From assembly GCA_016786465.1 (NCBI GenBank), contig JAEUWC010000022.1, positions 1 through 55,576 of the forward strand: DNA of 55,576 bases, given 5' to 3'. Source of the DNA: Bdellovibrionales bacterium. GTDB lineage: Bacteria; Bdellovibrionota; UBA1018. A model generated the notes under the pieces. That model searched no databases. It was not told the origin of the DNA and was given only the letters and a program-made list of their open reading frames with translations. Below, in pieces: positions 7,617-16,331 of this stretch (position 1 is its first letter; the number at the start of each line of letters is the position of its first letter). Position numbers and translations under genes: made by a program.

Positions 7617-9356
7617 TTAAGGATTGGGGTAACGAAACCCTGATTGTCGAAGAAGGTTGCGCAGATTTCCGATCCGCTCGGCGGTTTCGGAAAAGGTGAC
7701 GCGCACAAACCTTCTTTTGCTTCGAAAATTGGAATCCAAGAAGTAGCCCGGGGAAACATAGATCCCGGCCCTTTGCCAAAGTTCCGTGGTCAGTTCGTTA
7801 GGTGACATGGATTCAGGAACTTCCAAGACGATGTTCATGCCGCCTTCAGGCACGGTCATTTTGGATTTTGGCCAACCGACTTCCAAAAAGGCCTGGACGA
7901 TCTGATCTCGTCGGGACTGAAATTCTTTTTTCAGCTTTTCTTGTTCAGTCGGGTTGAGCATTTTCAAACGTTCAGTCATCGCGCCCAAACGACGCTTTGA
8001 AATTTCTAGGGTTTCACCCTGGCCATAATCTTGAAGTCTTGAAATCAGGATCGGATCGCCGACGACTGCCGAAATCCTTTCTTCCGGAAGGCCCAAGTCT
8101 TTGCTGGCACCAAGAACCTCGATCAGATTTTTAAGCGACTTTGCCCCATGTAAAATAGAGCGAACCTTTTTTCCATCATAAGCCAGAACGGGATACGAAA
8201 GGTCATTTACCACCCAAGTTCCCCTTGCTGCAAAACTTTGCAGTTCATTCGCTAACGTTTGAGTCAAAAGCTTTCCTGTTGGGTTGTGGGGAAAGTTAGT
8301 TAGGATCATCTTCAGATCCGTTTCTTGGGAAAAAACTGCGGTTGGCCCTTGGTTTGCCAGTTCCAGCGGATCATACAGAGCAATCTGAAGCCCCTGAGCT
8401 CGGGCTAGCGTGTGATACACGTAATAAGAAGGGCTAGGGATGGCGACTTTGGATCCCGGGCGAAGTCCCGCAAAAACCTGCCCTAATGCACTGCTAGCAC
8501 CTTGGGCAAAATGAACTGAAAAGCTTTTGGGTTGGTTTGCTTTCTTGATCCCGTACTGATTCTTATACCAACTTCGAACTTCAGCGGTGGCCTGTTCCAA
8601 GGTCGCGCCCGCATGCCCAAGATTCGCAGGCGTCTGAACTGCGGGTTGTCCTGAACCTAGATCCAAGGTTTTTTTAAGGTCTCGGTCGCGAAATCCGGGC
8701 GCAATTTTGAACGGGTCATCCAAAACCGGTTGCGAAGGGTGAGGAGCCCAGAACTGCCGGCTCAATACTTGGTTTGGGAAAGTTTCGAAAAATTTAACGT
8801 AGGATTTCGAAAGTTCCAGTCCGAAGAATTGACTGCCTTCTTGCTTGGCTTCTAGAAGTCTTGCGATTTTTGTCGGAGCGCCGAAAACCAGGTACGCGCT
8901 TTCGGCGGGTGCATTTTCAGGCGAAAATTCCGAAGGATCAAAATGGGTGACTTCCAGGATTCGTTCGTCGCGAAGTTCAGAAAAGATGCTTTGGGTCGAA
9001 ATTCCAGAACGAAAGACCACGACCGTTGCTTCTGGGTTTTGATCCAAGAAGGATTCGGCCTGGGCTACATCGATTGGGTGATTCAGGATCAGAAGCGGGC
9101 GTTGGCTAAAGGCGGATTGTAAGTTTTCATTCAGATTGCTTTTTGAAAGGTACGCAAGCGTCGTATCGGTTTCGGCATGAACCTGAATTCCAAAGCGCTT
9201 CACGTAATAGGCACGGTAAGCAGGATCCAGCGGACCTGGACGCGCCGAAGAATAGACCTGCGTGACCGCAAGTTCGCCATCGCAAATCCCCGCCAATCCA
9301 TTGACGGGCAAAAGGGCAATGGCAAATAAGATCAGGGTGGAACGAAACAAGACCAT
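7617..9356 (-). CDS. Exported aminotransferase-like (fold-type I PLP) protein with extra N-terminal domain
   Basis: This 579-residue protein begins with a clear Sec signal peptide (MVLFR, hydrophobic STLILFAIALLPVNGLA, then GICDG). Residues about 25-225 form a domain I do not recognise. Residues about 230-579 resemble class I/II aminotransferases: GASSALGQVFAGL, PSPSYYVYHTLARA, NPTG (358-361), Asp385 and Tyr388 of NDLSY, PLP-lysine Lys419 in GASKDLGLPEER, and a late RRFVRVTFSE with the carboxylate-binding Arg position. All cofactor residues appear kept. A periplasmic PLP enzyme is unusual; periplasmic amino-acid racemases are a known precedent for exported PLP proteins. It stands alone between glyA (68 bases away) and the porin. 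Confidence 0.75.
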   Translation of the reverse strand: MVLFRSTLILFAIALLPVNGLAGICDGELAVTQVYSSARPGPLDPAYRAYYVKRFGIQVHAETDTTLAYLSKSNLNENLQSAFSQRPLLILNHPIDVAQAESFLDQNPEATVVVFRSGISTQSIFSELRDERILEVTHFDPSEFSPENAPAESAYLVFGAPTKIARLLEAKQEGSQFFGLELSKSYVKFFETFPNQVLSRQFWAPHPSQPVLDDPFKIAPGFRDRDLKKTLDLGSGQPAVQTPANLGHAGATLEQATAEVRSWYKNQYGIKKANQPKSFSVHFAQGASSALGQVFAGLRPGSKVAIPSPSYYVYHTLARAQGLQIALYDPLELANQGPTAVFSQETDLKMILTNFPHNPTGKLLTQTLANELQSFAARGTWVVNDLSYPVLAYDGKKVRSILHGAKSLKNLIEVLGASKDLGLPEERISAVVGDPILISRLQDYGQGETLEISKRRLGAMTERLKMLNPTEQEKLKKEFQSRRDQIVQAFLEVGWPKSKMTVPEGGMNIVLEVPESMSPNELTTELWQRAGIYVSPGYFLDSNFRSKRRFVRVTFSETAERIGNLRNLLRQSGFRYPNP

Positions 9357-9424
9357 CTCGCTAGGCTTATCGGCGATCTAGCTTGAATCATTGAAAAAAC
9401 GGGACGGGTGGGTCGCGCTATTTC

Positions 9425-10690
9425 TTAGCTGTAAAGTGGGAACTTTTTGCAAAGTTCCAGAACTTGTCCGCGGACTTTTGAAAGCGTGTCAGGGGCGCCC
9501 TTGGATGAAATGACTTGGTGAATCCAACCCGCGATTTCCTTCATTTCTGATTTTCCAAATCCGCGCGAAGTCAAAGCAGGGGTTCCGATTCGGATTCCGC
9601 TGGTGACAAAGGGGCTACGTGATTCATTTGGAACCGTGTTCTTGTTCACCGTGATTCCCGCGTGATCCAGCCAGTTTTCAGCGTCCTTACCTGTAACTGT
9701 TTTGTCACCAAAACCGGTCAAATCCAAAAGCATCAGGTGGTTGTCCGTTCCGCCAGAAACCAAGTCAAACCCCTTGGACATCAGGCCTTCAGCAAGCGCT
9801 TTGGCGTTTTCAATCACCTGCTTTTGATAGGTTTTGAATTCCGGTTTCAGCGCTTCGCCAAAAGCCACGGCTTTTGCGGCAATCACGTGCATCAGCGGTC
9901 CGCCCTGAATTCCTGGGAAGATCTGTGAATTGACGGCCTTCAGCTTTTCGTTTGAACAAAGAATCAAGCCACCCCTAGGCCCACGCAAAGTTTTGTGCGT
10001 AGTCGAAGTCGTGTAAGTCGCGTGCGCAATCGGGGACGGGTGAAGCCCAGCCGCAACCAGTCCCGCGATGTGCGCCATATCGACGACCAAATGCGCGCCG
10101 ACTTCTTTTGCGATCGATCCCATCGTTTCAAAATCAATAATTCGCGGATAAGCGCTAGCGCCAGCGACCAAAATCTTGGGGCGTTCCTTCTTTGCCAAAT
10201 CCCGCATCTGATCATAGTCCAAGCGGGCAGTTGAAGGATTTAGGCCATACGAAACGATTTTAAAAAGCTTGCCTGAAAAATTCACAGGGCTTCCATGGGT
10301 CAAATGACCCCCGTGTGAAAGGCTCATTCCCATGATGGTGTCGCCGGGTGCCGCTAAGGCTAAATACGCCGCCATATTGGCCTGCGATCCCGAATGGGGC
10401 TGAACGTTTGCGGCTTCAGATCCAAAAAGCTTGCAGATTCGGTCAATCGCCATTTGTTCGACCTGGTCGACGAATTCACAGCCGCCGTAATAGCGCTTGC
10501 CTGGGTAGCCTTCCGCGTACTTGTTGGTCAGAACCGAGCCTTGCGCTTCCATGACGGCTTTTGAAACGTAGTTTTCAGAAGCGATCATTTCTAGCCCGTC
10601 GGTTTCACGCCGAAATTCGAGCCCGATGGCTTCCGTGATTTCCGGGTCGGCTTGCTTAAGCGAATGATTGAAAAAGGATGCGGTCGCCAT
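9425..10690 (-). CDS. glyA: Serine hydroxymethyltransferase
   Basis: This 421-residue PLP enzyme interconverts serine and glycine while charging tetrahydrofolate with a one-carbon unit. It is full length: MIASENYVS near the N-terminus, the PHSGSQAN phosphate-binding segment, [10 protein letters not shown] and the PLP-lysine at Lys233 in [13 protein letters not shown]. The C-terminus keeps the family [13 protein letters not shown] motif. It starts 2 bases after rpiB and is the last gene of the fatty-acid/rpiB run. The order fabF-rpiB-glyA is common in this part of bacterial diversity. The downstream gap (9357-9424) has a run of six T on the minus strand but no clear stem. Confidence 0.97.
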   Translation of the reverse strand: MATASFFNHSLKQADPEITEAIGLEFRRETDGLEMIASENYVSKAVMEAQGSVLTNKYAEGYPGKRYYGGCEFVDQVEQMAIDRICKLFGSEAANVQPHSGSQANMAAYLALAAPGDTIMGMSLSHGGHLTHGSPVNFSGKLFKIVSYGLNPSTARLDYDQMRDLAKKERPKILVAGASAYPRIIDFETMGSIAKEVGAHLVVDMAHIAGLVAAGLHPSPIAHATYTTSTTHKTLRGPRGGLILCSNEKLKAVNSQIFPGIQGGPLMHVIAAKAVAFGEALKPEFKTYQKQVIENAKALAEGLMSKGFDLVSGGTDNHLMLLDLTGFGDKTVTGKDAENWLDHAGITVNKNTVPNESRSPFVTSGIRIGTPALTSRGFGKSEMKEIAGWIHQVISSKGAPDTLSKVRGQVLELCKKFPLYS

Positions 10691-10692
10691 GT

Positions 10693-11139
10693 TCAGTTTT
10701 TTCCTTCTAGTTTAGAAATCTTTTCAACACGCGCGCGATGACGTTCGTCGGTTGATGCCGGGGTTTTCAAAAAAGTTTCGATGATTTCGGCAGCGTATTC
10801 AGGCGCCAAGAATCGAGATCCGATGCAGATGATGTTGGCGTCGTTGTGTTCGCGCGCCAATCTTGCGGATACGGGATTTTCAACCAAAGCCGCCCGGACG
10901 CCCGCGATCTTGTTGGCGGCAATCGACATTCCGATTCCGCTTCCGCAGATCAAAACACCGATCTTGTGCTTCTTTTTTGAAATCTGATCGGCCACCCGTT
11001 CTGCATAATCAGGGTAGTCGACCCTAGAACTGTTGGCGGGACCCAGGTCCATCCATTCGATCTTTGGAAGCAGCTTTTGAATTTCGCTTTTTAGGGCAAA
11101 ACCTGCGTGGTCAGATGCAATCAAAACCGTGTTCAGCAT
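10693..11139 (-). CDS. rpiB: Ribose-5-phosphate isomerase B
   Basis: This 148-residue protein matches the RpiB/LacAB family: [10 protein letters not shown] at the N-terminus (phosphate and ring-opening residues), [17 protein letters not shown] with the catalytic Cys, and the [13 protein letters not shown] segment. It interconverts ribose-5-phosphate and ribulose-5-phosphate in the pentose phosphate pathway. It lies between fabF (38-base gap) and glyA (2-base gap) and is likely part of the same transcript. Confidence 0.95.
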   Translation of the reverse strand: MLNTVLIASDHAGFALKSEIQKLLPKIEWMDLGPANSSRVDYPDYAERVADQISKKKHKIGVLICGSGIGMSIAANKIAGVRAALVENPVSARLAREHNDANIICIGSRFLAPEYAAEIIETFLKTPASTDERHRARVEKISKLEGKN

Positions 11140-11177
11140 GCACGCGATCTTGCCAAAGCCGCACGCCTTCTAAAAGT

Positions 11178-12467
11178 TCAAATTCGTGAAAAGATCAGGC
11201 TGGCGTTTGTTCCGCCAAATCCAAAACTGTTGCTCAGGGCGGCACGAATCGGAGCGTCCACTGCTCGGTGCGGCGTGAAGTTCAACCCGGTGGCTTCGCA
11301 ATCCGGATCCAATCGATCCAGGTTGATCGTCGGGGGAATTTTCTGGTCCCGAACGGCAAGAATCGAAAACAAAGCTTCAGCGGCTCCGGATGCTCCTAAA
11401 AGGTGCCCGGTCATGGATTTGGTGGATGAAACGTGGATGCCCTGGGTCCGGCCTTCTAGAACTTTGGCAATCGCCTTGGCTTCTTCGCCATCGCCCGCCG
11501 GCGTCGAAGTTCCGTGCGCGTTCACGTAACCGATGTCAGCAGCACCAATTCCCCTCGCAGCAGCGCGTTTTAGCGCCATCTTCATCGCGCGGTAGCCGCC
11601 TTCGCCTTCGGGCGCTGGCGACGTCATGTGATAAGCGTCGCTGGTGTAACCGTAGCCGACCAGTTCGGCATAGATTTTTGCCCCACGCGCCTTTGCGTGT
11701 TCGTAATTTTCTAAAACCAAGCAAGCCGCGCCTTCACCCATGACAAAACCATCGCGGTCTTGGTCAAACGGACGGGACGCTTTTTCGGGAGCATCGTTGC
11801 GTGTCGAAAGCGCACGCATCGCCGCAAACCCGCCGATCCCTAACTGCGAAATCACGGCTTCCGCCCCGCCGGCAAGCATGACGTCGGCGTCGCCCCGAAG
11901 GATCTGATGATACGATTCACCGATCGAATGCGCCGAAGAAGCGCAGGCGGTTAGGTTGCAAAGATTTGGGCCCTTGGCGTCCAAGATGATGCTCAATTGA
12001 CCTGTCGCCATATTGGCAATGACTTGCGGGATAAAGAACGGGCTGATTCTTCGATATCCCTTGGTTCGAAAATCTTCGTGAACGGATTCAATTTCAGGCA
12101 ACCCGCCCATTCCCACGCCGATATTGATTCCGATTCGGGTGGGGTCGAATGAAGACCCCGGTTTTGAACGGTGTTCGTCTAAGCCTGAATCCAAATAGGC
12201 TTGAAGACCGGCTGCGATTCCAAACCAGCAAAACCTGCCAAAGCGTCGCTGATCTTTTTGGGAAACCGGCTGAAAACGCCCGATCAGTTTTGTGGGGTCA
12301 AATCCGCGAACTTCGCCTGCGAACTTCACCGGGCAATCGTCGGTGTTAAAAAGGGAAATCGGACCGATGCCCGATTTCCCTTCAAGAACTGCTTTCCAAG
12401 TGGAACTGACGTCCAGTCCCACCGGAGTAATCGCGCCAAGACCTGTGACGACTACTCGTGTTTCCAA
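11178..12467 (-). CDS. fabF: Beta-ketoacyl-ACP synthase II
   Basis: This 429-residue condensing enzyme elongates acyl-ACP chains in type II fatty-acid synthesis. The catalytic triad is present: Cys175 in NLTACASSAHS, His in NAHGTSTPAGD and His in KSMTGHLLGASGA. The closing NSFGFGGTNASL motif is intact. It is slightly longer than E. coli FabF because of an insertion around residues 60-75 and 95-110. It follows acpP by 2 bases, the classic acpP-fabF pairing. Confidence 0.96.
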   Translation of the reverse strand: METRVVVTGLGAITPVGLDVSSTWKAVLEGKSGIGPISLFNTDDCPVKFAGEVRGFDPTKLIGRFQPVSQKDQRRFGRFCWFGIAAGLQAYLDSGLDEHRSKPGSSFDPTRIGINIGVGMGGLPEIESVHEDFRTKGYRRISPFFIPQVIANMATGQLSIILDAKGPNLCNLTACASSAHSIGESYHQILRGDADVMLAGGAEAVISQLGIGGFAAMRALSTRNDAPEKASRPFDQDRDGFVMGEGAACLVLENYEHAKARGAKIYAELVGYGYTSDAYHMTSPAPEGEGGYRAMKMALKRAAARGIGAADIGYVNAHGTSTPAGDGEEAKAIAKVLEGRTQGIHVSSTKSMTGHLLGASGAAEALFSILAVRDQKIPPTINLDRLDPDCEATGLNFTPHRAVDAPIRAALSNSFGFGGTNASLIFSRI

Positions 12468-12469
12468 AA

Positions 12470-12712
12470 TTAGTGAGTCGATTTAGAAGCGATGTACTTG
12501 ATGACGTCGCCGACGGTCTTCATTTTTTCGGCATCTTCATCAGGAATATCCAAATCAAATTCTTCTTCCATCGTCATGACCAATTCAACGATGTCCAGGC
12601 TGTCCGCGCCCAAGTCATCGATGAAAGAAGCGGTCAGAACCACTTTGTCGGATTCGACGGCCAATTGATCACAGATGATATTGCGGACTCTTTCTTCCAC
12701 TTGTGCTGACAT
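12470..12712 (-). CDS. acpP: Acyl carrier protein
   Basis: This 80-residue acidic protein is the carrier of growing acyl chains. The phosphopantetheine attachment site is Ser38 in DLGADSLD, followed by the acidic recognition helix ([20 protein letters not shown]). Its position between fabG and fabF is the standard one. AGGAGA lies a few bases before the ATG. Length and sequence are entirely typical. Confidence 0.97.
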   Translation of the reverse strand: MSAQVEERVRNIICDQLAVESDKVVLTASFIDDLGADSLDIVELVMTMEEEFDLDIPDEDAEKMKTVGDVIKYIASKSTH

Positions 12713-12753
12713 TCAATGTCTCCTGTTTAAACTTGCTCAGTAACCGTCACCAG

Positions 12754-13485
12754 TTACATCAACATCCCACCGTTAATTCCTAAAACCTGCCCGGTCACGT
12801 AGCGGCTTTTGTCCGACGCCAGGAAGCTCACCGCGTAAGCGATGTCTTCAGGCTGACCCAGGGTACCAATGGGGATGCTGCGCAGGATGGCTTCTTTTTG
12901 GGACTCAGTCAAGACCCCAGTCATTTCGGTTTGAATATAGCCCGGCGTAATTGCGTTAGAACGAATGTTTCGGGACGAAAGTTCGCGCGCCACCGACTTC
13001 ATAAAGCCCAACATTCCGGCCTTAGCTGCGGAATAGGCCGCCTGGCCTGCGTTTCCGGTTTCACCCACAACCGAAGAAATGAAAACGATGGATCCTTTTC
13101 TAGCCTTCATCATGGGTTTTGTGACGGCCCGCGTACAAAAAATCGCGCCCTTTAAATCCACGTTCAAGGTGCGGTCCAGGTCTTCGTTTTTCATCCGAAG
13201 AAGTAGCGCATCCGAAGTGATCCCCGCGTTGTTGACCAAGACTTCAACCGCCCCGATCTTTTCAAAAGCAGCATCGACTTCGTCGGGATTGGCGACGTCA
13301 AATCCCATCGCCACTGCGGAACCACCAGACCCCGTGATTTCGGAAACGACCGTATCCGCCGATTCCCTAGACTTCGCGTAATTTACAACGACATGAAATC
13401 CGTCCTTCGCCAGTTGCAGGCAAATCGCGCGCCCGATTCCACGAGAACCGCCGGTGACTACGGCCACCGGTTTTGAAGTATTCAT
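12754..13485 (-). CDS. fabG: 3-oxoacyl-ACP reductase FabG
   Basis: This 243-residue short-chain dehydrogenase reduces 3-oxoacyl-ACP with NADPH. The cofactor motif is TGGSRGIGRAI, followed by NNAG, a catalytic Ser in FISSVVGETGN and the YSAAK Tyr-Lys pair. The C-terminus (GQVLGINGGMLM) is typical of FabG. Its ATG overlaps the fabD stop (ATGA), so translation is probably coupled. Confidence 0.95.
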   Translation of the reverse strand: MNTSKPVAVVTGGSRGIGRAICLQLAKDGFHVVVNYAKSRESADTVVSEITGSGGSAVAMGFDVANPDEVDAAFEKIGAVEVLVNNAGITSDALLLRMKNEDLDRTLNVDLKGAIFCTRAVTKPMMKARKGSIVFISSVVGETGNAGQAAYSAAKAGMLGFMKSVARELSSRNIRSNAITPGYIQTEMTGVLTESQKEAILRSIPIGTLGQPEDIAYAVSFLASDKSRYVTGQVLGINGGMLM

Positions 13486-14513
13486 GCCGATTTTCCTTTC
13501 AAGAAAGCAGCCTTCAGGGGCTCAAGCCCTGCTGTGTCGGACAGTCCCAAAATACCCACGGTTCGGTTCTTCGGTTGCGCGATTCGTTTCACTAAACCCT
13601 GCAAAACTTTTCCAGGCCCGAATTCAACAAACGAAACTTCGCCCGAAAAGTTTTCCAAAATCGCTTCAACACTTTGTTGCCAAAGTACGGCGTGATCGAC
13701 TTGTTCGGAAAGCAGCTTGAAGACTAGGTTCTTTTCAGTTGTCAATCGCGCTGTGCGGTTAGGGAAATAGGGGGTGACGATTTCGTGAAGGCCCTTGATC
13801 GCATCGTCAGATTTGAAAGTATCTTCCATTGCGTCGCGCGCTGGCTTCATCAAAGAAGAATGAAACGGAGCGCTGACCGTTAACGGAATCGCTTTGATGC
13901 CCTTGAAGCTAGGTTCAGTTTTTACCAGTGAAACTGCCGCGGCCACCGCATCCGCAGTTCCTGCGATCACGATCTGTCCGGGCGAATTGAAGTTGACCGG
14001 TTCGCAAACGGCTTTTTTTCCAGAAGTGGTTTCTGATGTCGTCAAGTTCTGGTCCGTCGCCATTTGGCAAAGCGCCTGAATCGATTTTTCATCTGCGTTG
14101 AGAATCGCGGCCATCGACCCTTCGCCCACAGGGACGGCTTGCTGCATGGCTTGCCCGCGCGCGCGAACCCAACGGACCGCTCTTGCAAAGTCGATAGCGC
14201 CGGTTGCTGCCAGGGCTGAATATTCTCCAAGACTGTGCCCCGCAACGGCCGACGGTTTAAAATCAATTTCGCGCCTAGCAACCCGAAACGCCGCAACAGA
14301 AGCGGTCAAAAGGGCAGGTTGTGTGTTTTCGGTCAGGTTCAGTTCTGAATCAGGGCCTTCGAAGCAAAGTTTTTTTAGACGAACCGAAATCGCGTCGGAA
14401 GCTTCTTCAAAGGTTTCCTGAACGATTTTGAAATTTTCAAAAAGATCCTTGGCCATTCCCACGTGTTGCGACCCCTGTCCGGGAAAGACGCCGATGAAAG
14501 CGGGGGATGCCAT
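13482..14513 (-). CDS. fabD: Malonyl-CoA:ACP transacylase
   Basis: This 343-residue enzyme transfers malonyl groups from CoA to ACP. The N-terminal FPGQGSQ oxyanion segment and the nucleophile Ser94 in GHSLGEYSAL are present, as is the catalytic His in SAPFHSSLMKPA. It is about 30 residues longer than E. coli FabD, with an insertion after about residue 150 (TDQNLTTSETTSGKKAV region). It lies 3 bases after fabH and overlaps fabG by 4 bases. Confidence 0.95.
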   Translation of the reverse strand: MASPAFIGVFPGQGSQHVGMAKDLFENFKIVQETFEEASDAISVRLKKLCFEGPDSELNLTENTQPALLTASVAAFRVARREIDFKPSAVAGHSLGEYSALAATGAIDFARAVRWVRARGQAMQQAVPVGEGSMAAILNADEKSIQALCQMATDQNLTTSETTSGKKAVCEPVNFNSPGQIVIAGTADAVAAAVSLVKTEPSFKGIKAIPLTVSAPFHSSLMKPARDAMEDTFKSDDAIKGLHEIVTPYFPNRTARLTTEKNLVFKLLSEQVDHAVLWQQSVEAILENFSGEVSFVEFGPGKVLQGLVKRIAQPKNRTVGILGLSDTAGLEPLKAAFLKGKSA

Positions 14514-14516
14514 CGG

Positions 14517-15527
14517 TTAGAACCTCACCAGGGCGGACCCATAGGTCAAACCCGATCCAAAAACATCCAAAAGCACCAGTTGGCCGCGTTTGATTTTTCC
14601 GGATCGAACGGATTGATCCAGGACACTAGGGACGGTTCCGGCACTGGTGTTGCCGTAAACGTCGATGTTCACCAACATTTTTTCCATCGGAAGGTCGATG
14701 CGCTTGGCAACTGCTTCGATGATTCGAAGATTCGCCTGGTGCGCGATGACCCAGTCGATGTCTGAAACTTTCAGTCCATTTTTTTCAAGCGCCTGGGTCG
14801 CTAAGTCGGCCATTCCGCGAACGGCGTACTTGAAGATTTCCTTGCCCTTCATCTTCATTTTGTTGTCGCGAGCCGCGTATTTTTCGGGCGTGACTTCTTG
14901 ATTACTTCCGCCTGCAGGAATGTGAAAAAGTTCCCAAAGGTCGCCATCTAGGCCCATTTGTGTCGACAAAATTCGCGAACCTTTTTCGTCTTCGGTGCGT
15001 TCCAGAATGACTGCGCCCGCACCATCGCCAAATAGGATGCAGCTAGCGCGGTCTTCCCAATCGGTCATCGCCGATAGAACGTCAGCACCGACAACCAATG
15101 CGACTTTTGATTGACCTGAACGAATGAACTGATCTGCGACGGCAAGTCCTGAAACAAAACCGGAACAAGCGGCGTTGACGTCAAGACCCCAGGCGTTCTT
15201 TGCACCTAGTTTGGACTGAAGCCATGAAGCGGTCGAAGGAAGTAGCGTATCCGGCGTGCAGGTTGCGTAAAGAATCGTATCAATTTCGTCGGCACGGCGA
15301 CCGGCCATTTCAAGTGCCCGCACGGCGGCTTGGTGACCCAGACCCGAATTGCGTTCATGGGGAAGCCGAACATCCGAAATCCGCCTTTCGCGAATCCCGG
15401 TGCGTTCGCGGATCCACTCGTCGCTGGTTTCGACTTTTTTGGCCAAGTCGTCGTTGGTCAGGACCTTCGAAGGAAAGGCCGAACCTGTCCCAGTGATTTT
15501 TGAATAAAACCCCTGCGCATTTTTCAT
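14517..15527 (-). CDS. fabH: Beta-ketoacyl-ACP synthase III
   Basis: This 336-residue enzyme starts fatty-acid synthesis by condensing acyl-CoA with malonyl-ACP. The triad is Cys121 in NAACSGFVSG, His in IAHQANLRI and Asn in YGNTSAGTVP. It ends with GSGLTYGSALVRF as usual. Upstream, rpmF and plsX, which commonly sit between yceD and fabH, are absent; only 34 bases separate yceD and fabH. Confidence 0.96.
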   Translation of the reverse strand: MKNAQGFYSKITGTGSAFPSKVLTNDDLAKKVETSDEWIRERTGIRERRISDVRLPHERNSGLGHQAAVRALEMAGRRADEIDTILYATCTPDTLLPSTASWLQSKLGAKNAWGLDVNAACSGFVSGLAVADQFIRSGQSKVALVVGADVLSAMTDWEDRASCILFGDGAGAVILERTEDEKGSRILSTQMGLDGDLWELFHIPAGGSNQEVTPEKYAARDNKMKMKGKEIFKYAVRGMADLATQALEKNGLKVSDIDWVIAHQANLRIIEAVAKRIDLPMEKMLVNIDVYGNTSAGTVPSVLDQSVRSGKIKRGQLVLLDVFGSGLTYGSALVRF

Positions 15528-15561
15528 TCAGCTTTTGGCTTAACCAAAAGGGGTTAGATTC

Positions 15562-16248
15562 TCAAGCTTTTGGTAACTTTAGATTTTTCAGCGCCGAGAA
15601 CGGGCTGTTCTTCGCGATTTTCGCGCACGCGCATCGGCCAGTGTTCAGATCCGCCCCGCAGTTGGCGCACATTCCCTTGCAGTCTTCTTTGCAAAGTGGG
15701 GCCAGCGGGATTTCAAGCTGCACCTGTTCGGAAAGCGTCTGGGTCAGGTCCATGAAATCTTGATCCAAGTACGCGATTTCTAGCTGGTGTGAACTGGCGT
15801 TCAGTTTTTCTTCGTCGTGGTAATCATGGGCGTGGCGCGCAACGCCGTGGTTCTGTCCAACCGGCTTCACGCGTCCGCTTTCGCTATCTTCTTTCAGATG
15901 AGCAATTCCGGCCATCGCAGGATCACGGGTGTAAAGGGCGGCAAGTGGCGCCTTGATGGGGTGTGAAAATGGATTTGCGCAACGTGAGCAAATCAGGGTC
16001 AATTCGGTTTTGATTTTTCCATCCAAGACCACGACCTGGTCGACTTTGCTTAGGCTTAGATGCAGATCCACCGGGCGGTTTGGGGCAGACCCCGACTTTT
16101 GGCCGGCAGCCTTTTTTAATTGGAACTTCAAACTTTCTTCAGGGGTCAATTCATCCAGGCGCGAAAGAGCGGCCTTGACCCAGGGTTCTTCGCCTTGGGA
16201 ATCGATGATCTTGGGGATGTCCGATAGTTCAGAAAGATAAATTCGCAT
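15562..16248 (-). CDS. yceD: YceD/DUF177 family protein
   Basis: This 228-residue protein has the DUF177 signature: an early CSRCANPF and a late CKEDCKGMCANCGADLN cluster, giving a zinc-ribbon-like set of cysteines. Homologues are commonly encoded just upstream of rpmF and have been linked to 23S rRNA accumulation. An extra His-rich insert (about 133-150, GVARHAHDYHDEE) may be lineage specific. It heads the fatty-acid run, but rpmF is missing after it. Confidence 0.85.
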   Translation of the reverse strand: MRIYLSELSDIPKIIDSQGEEPWVKAALSRLDELTPEESLKFQLKKAAGQKSGSAPNRPVDLHLSLSKVDQVVVLDGKIKTELTLICSRCANPFSHPIKAPLAALYTRDPAMAGIAHLKEDSESGRVKPVGQNHGVARHAHDYHDEEKLNASSHQLEIAYLDQDFMDLTQTLSEQVQLEIPLAPLCKEDCKGMCANCGADLNTGRCACAKIAKNSPFSALKNLKLPKA

Positions 16249-16291
16249 GAAAACTCATATTCAGGCCTAGTCCTGTTCAACTGGGCCATTT

Positions 16292-16310
16292 AGGGGTGAC
16301 CGTACCCCCT
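16292..16310. other. Short inverted repeat between nagA and yceD
   Basis: GGGGT (16293-16297) and ACCCC (16304-16308) can pair around a 6-base loop, with flanking bases extending the stem past one bulge. No T run follows on either strand, so it is not a clear terminator. It is the only structure I see in the 83-base gap. Confidence 0.35.
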
Positions 16311-16331
16311 ATCGTATCTGGCGTGGCGCCG

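Noticed and set aside
9357-9424. Terminator after glyA
   Set aside because: A run of six T is present on the minus strand, but the GC-rich sequence before it does not form a stem.
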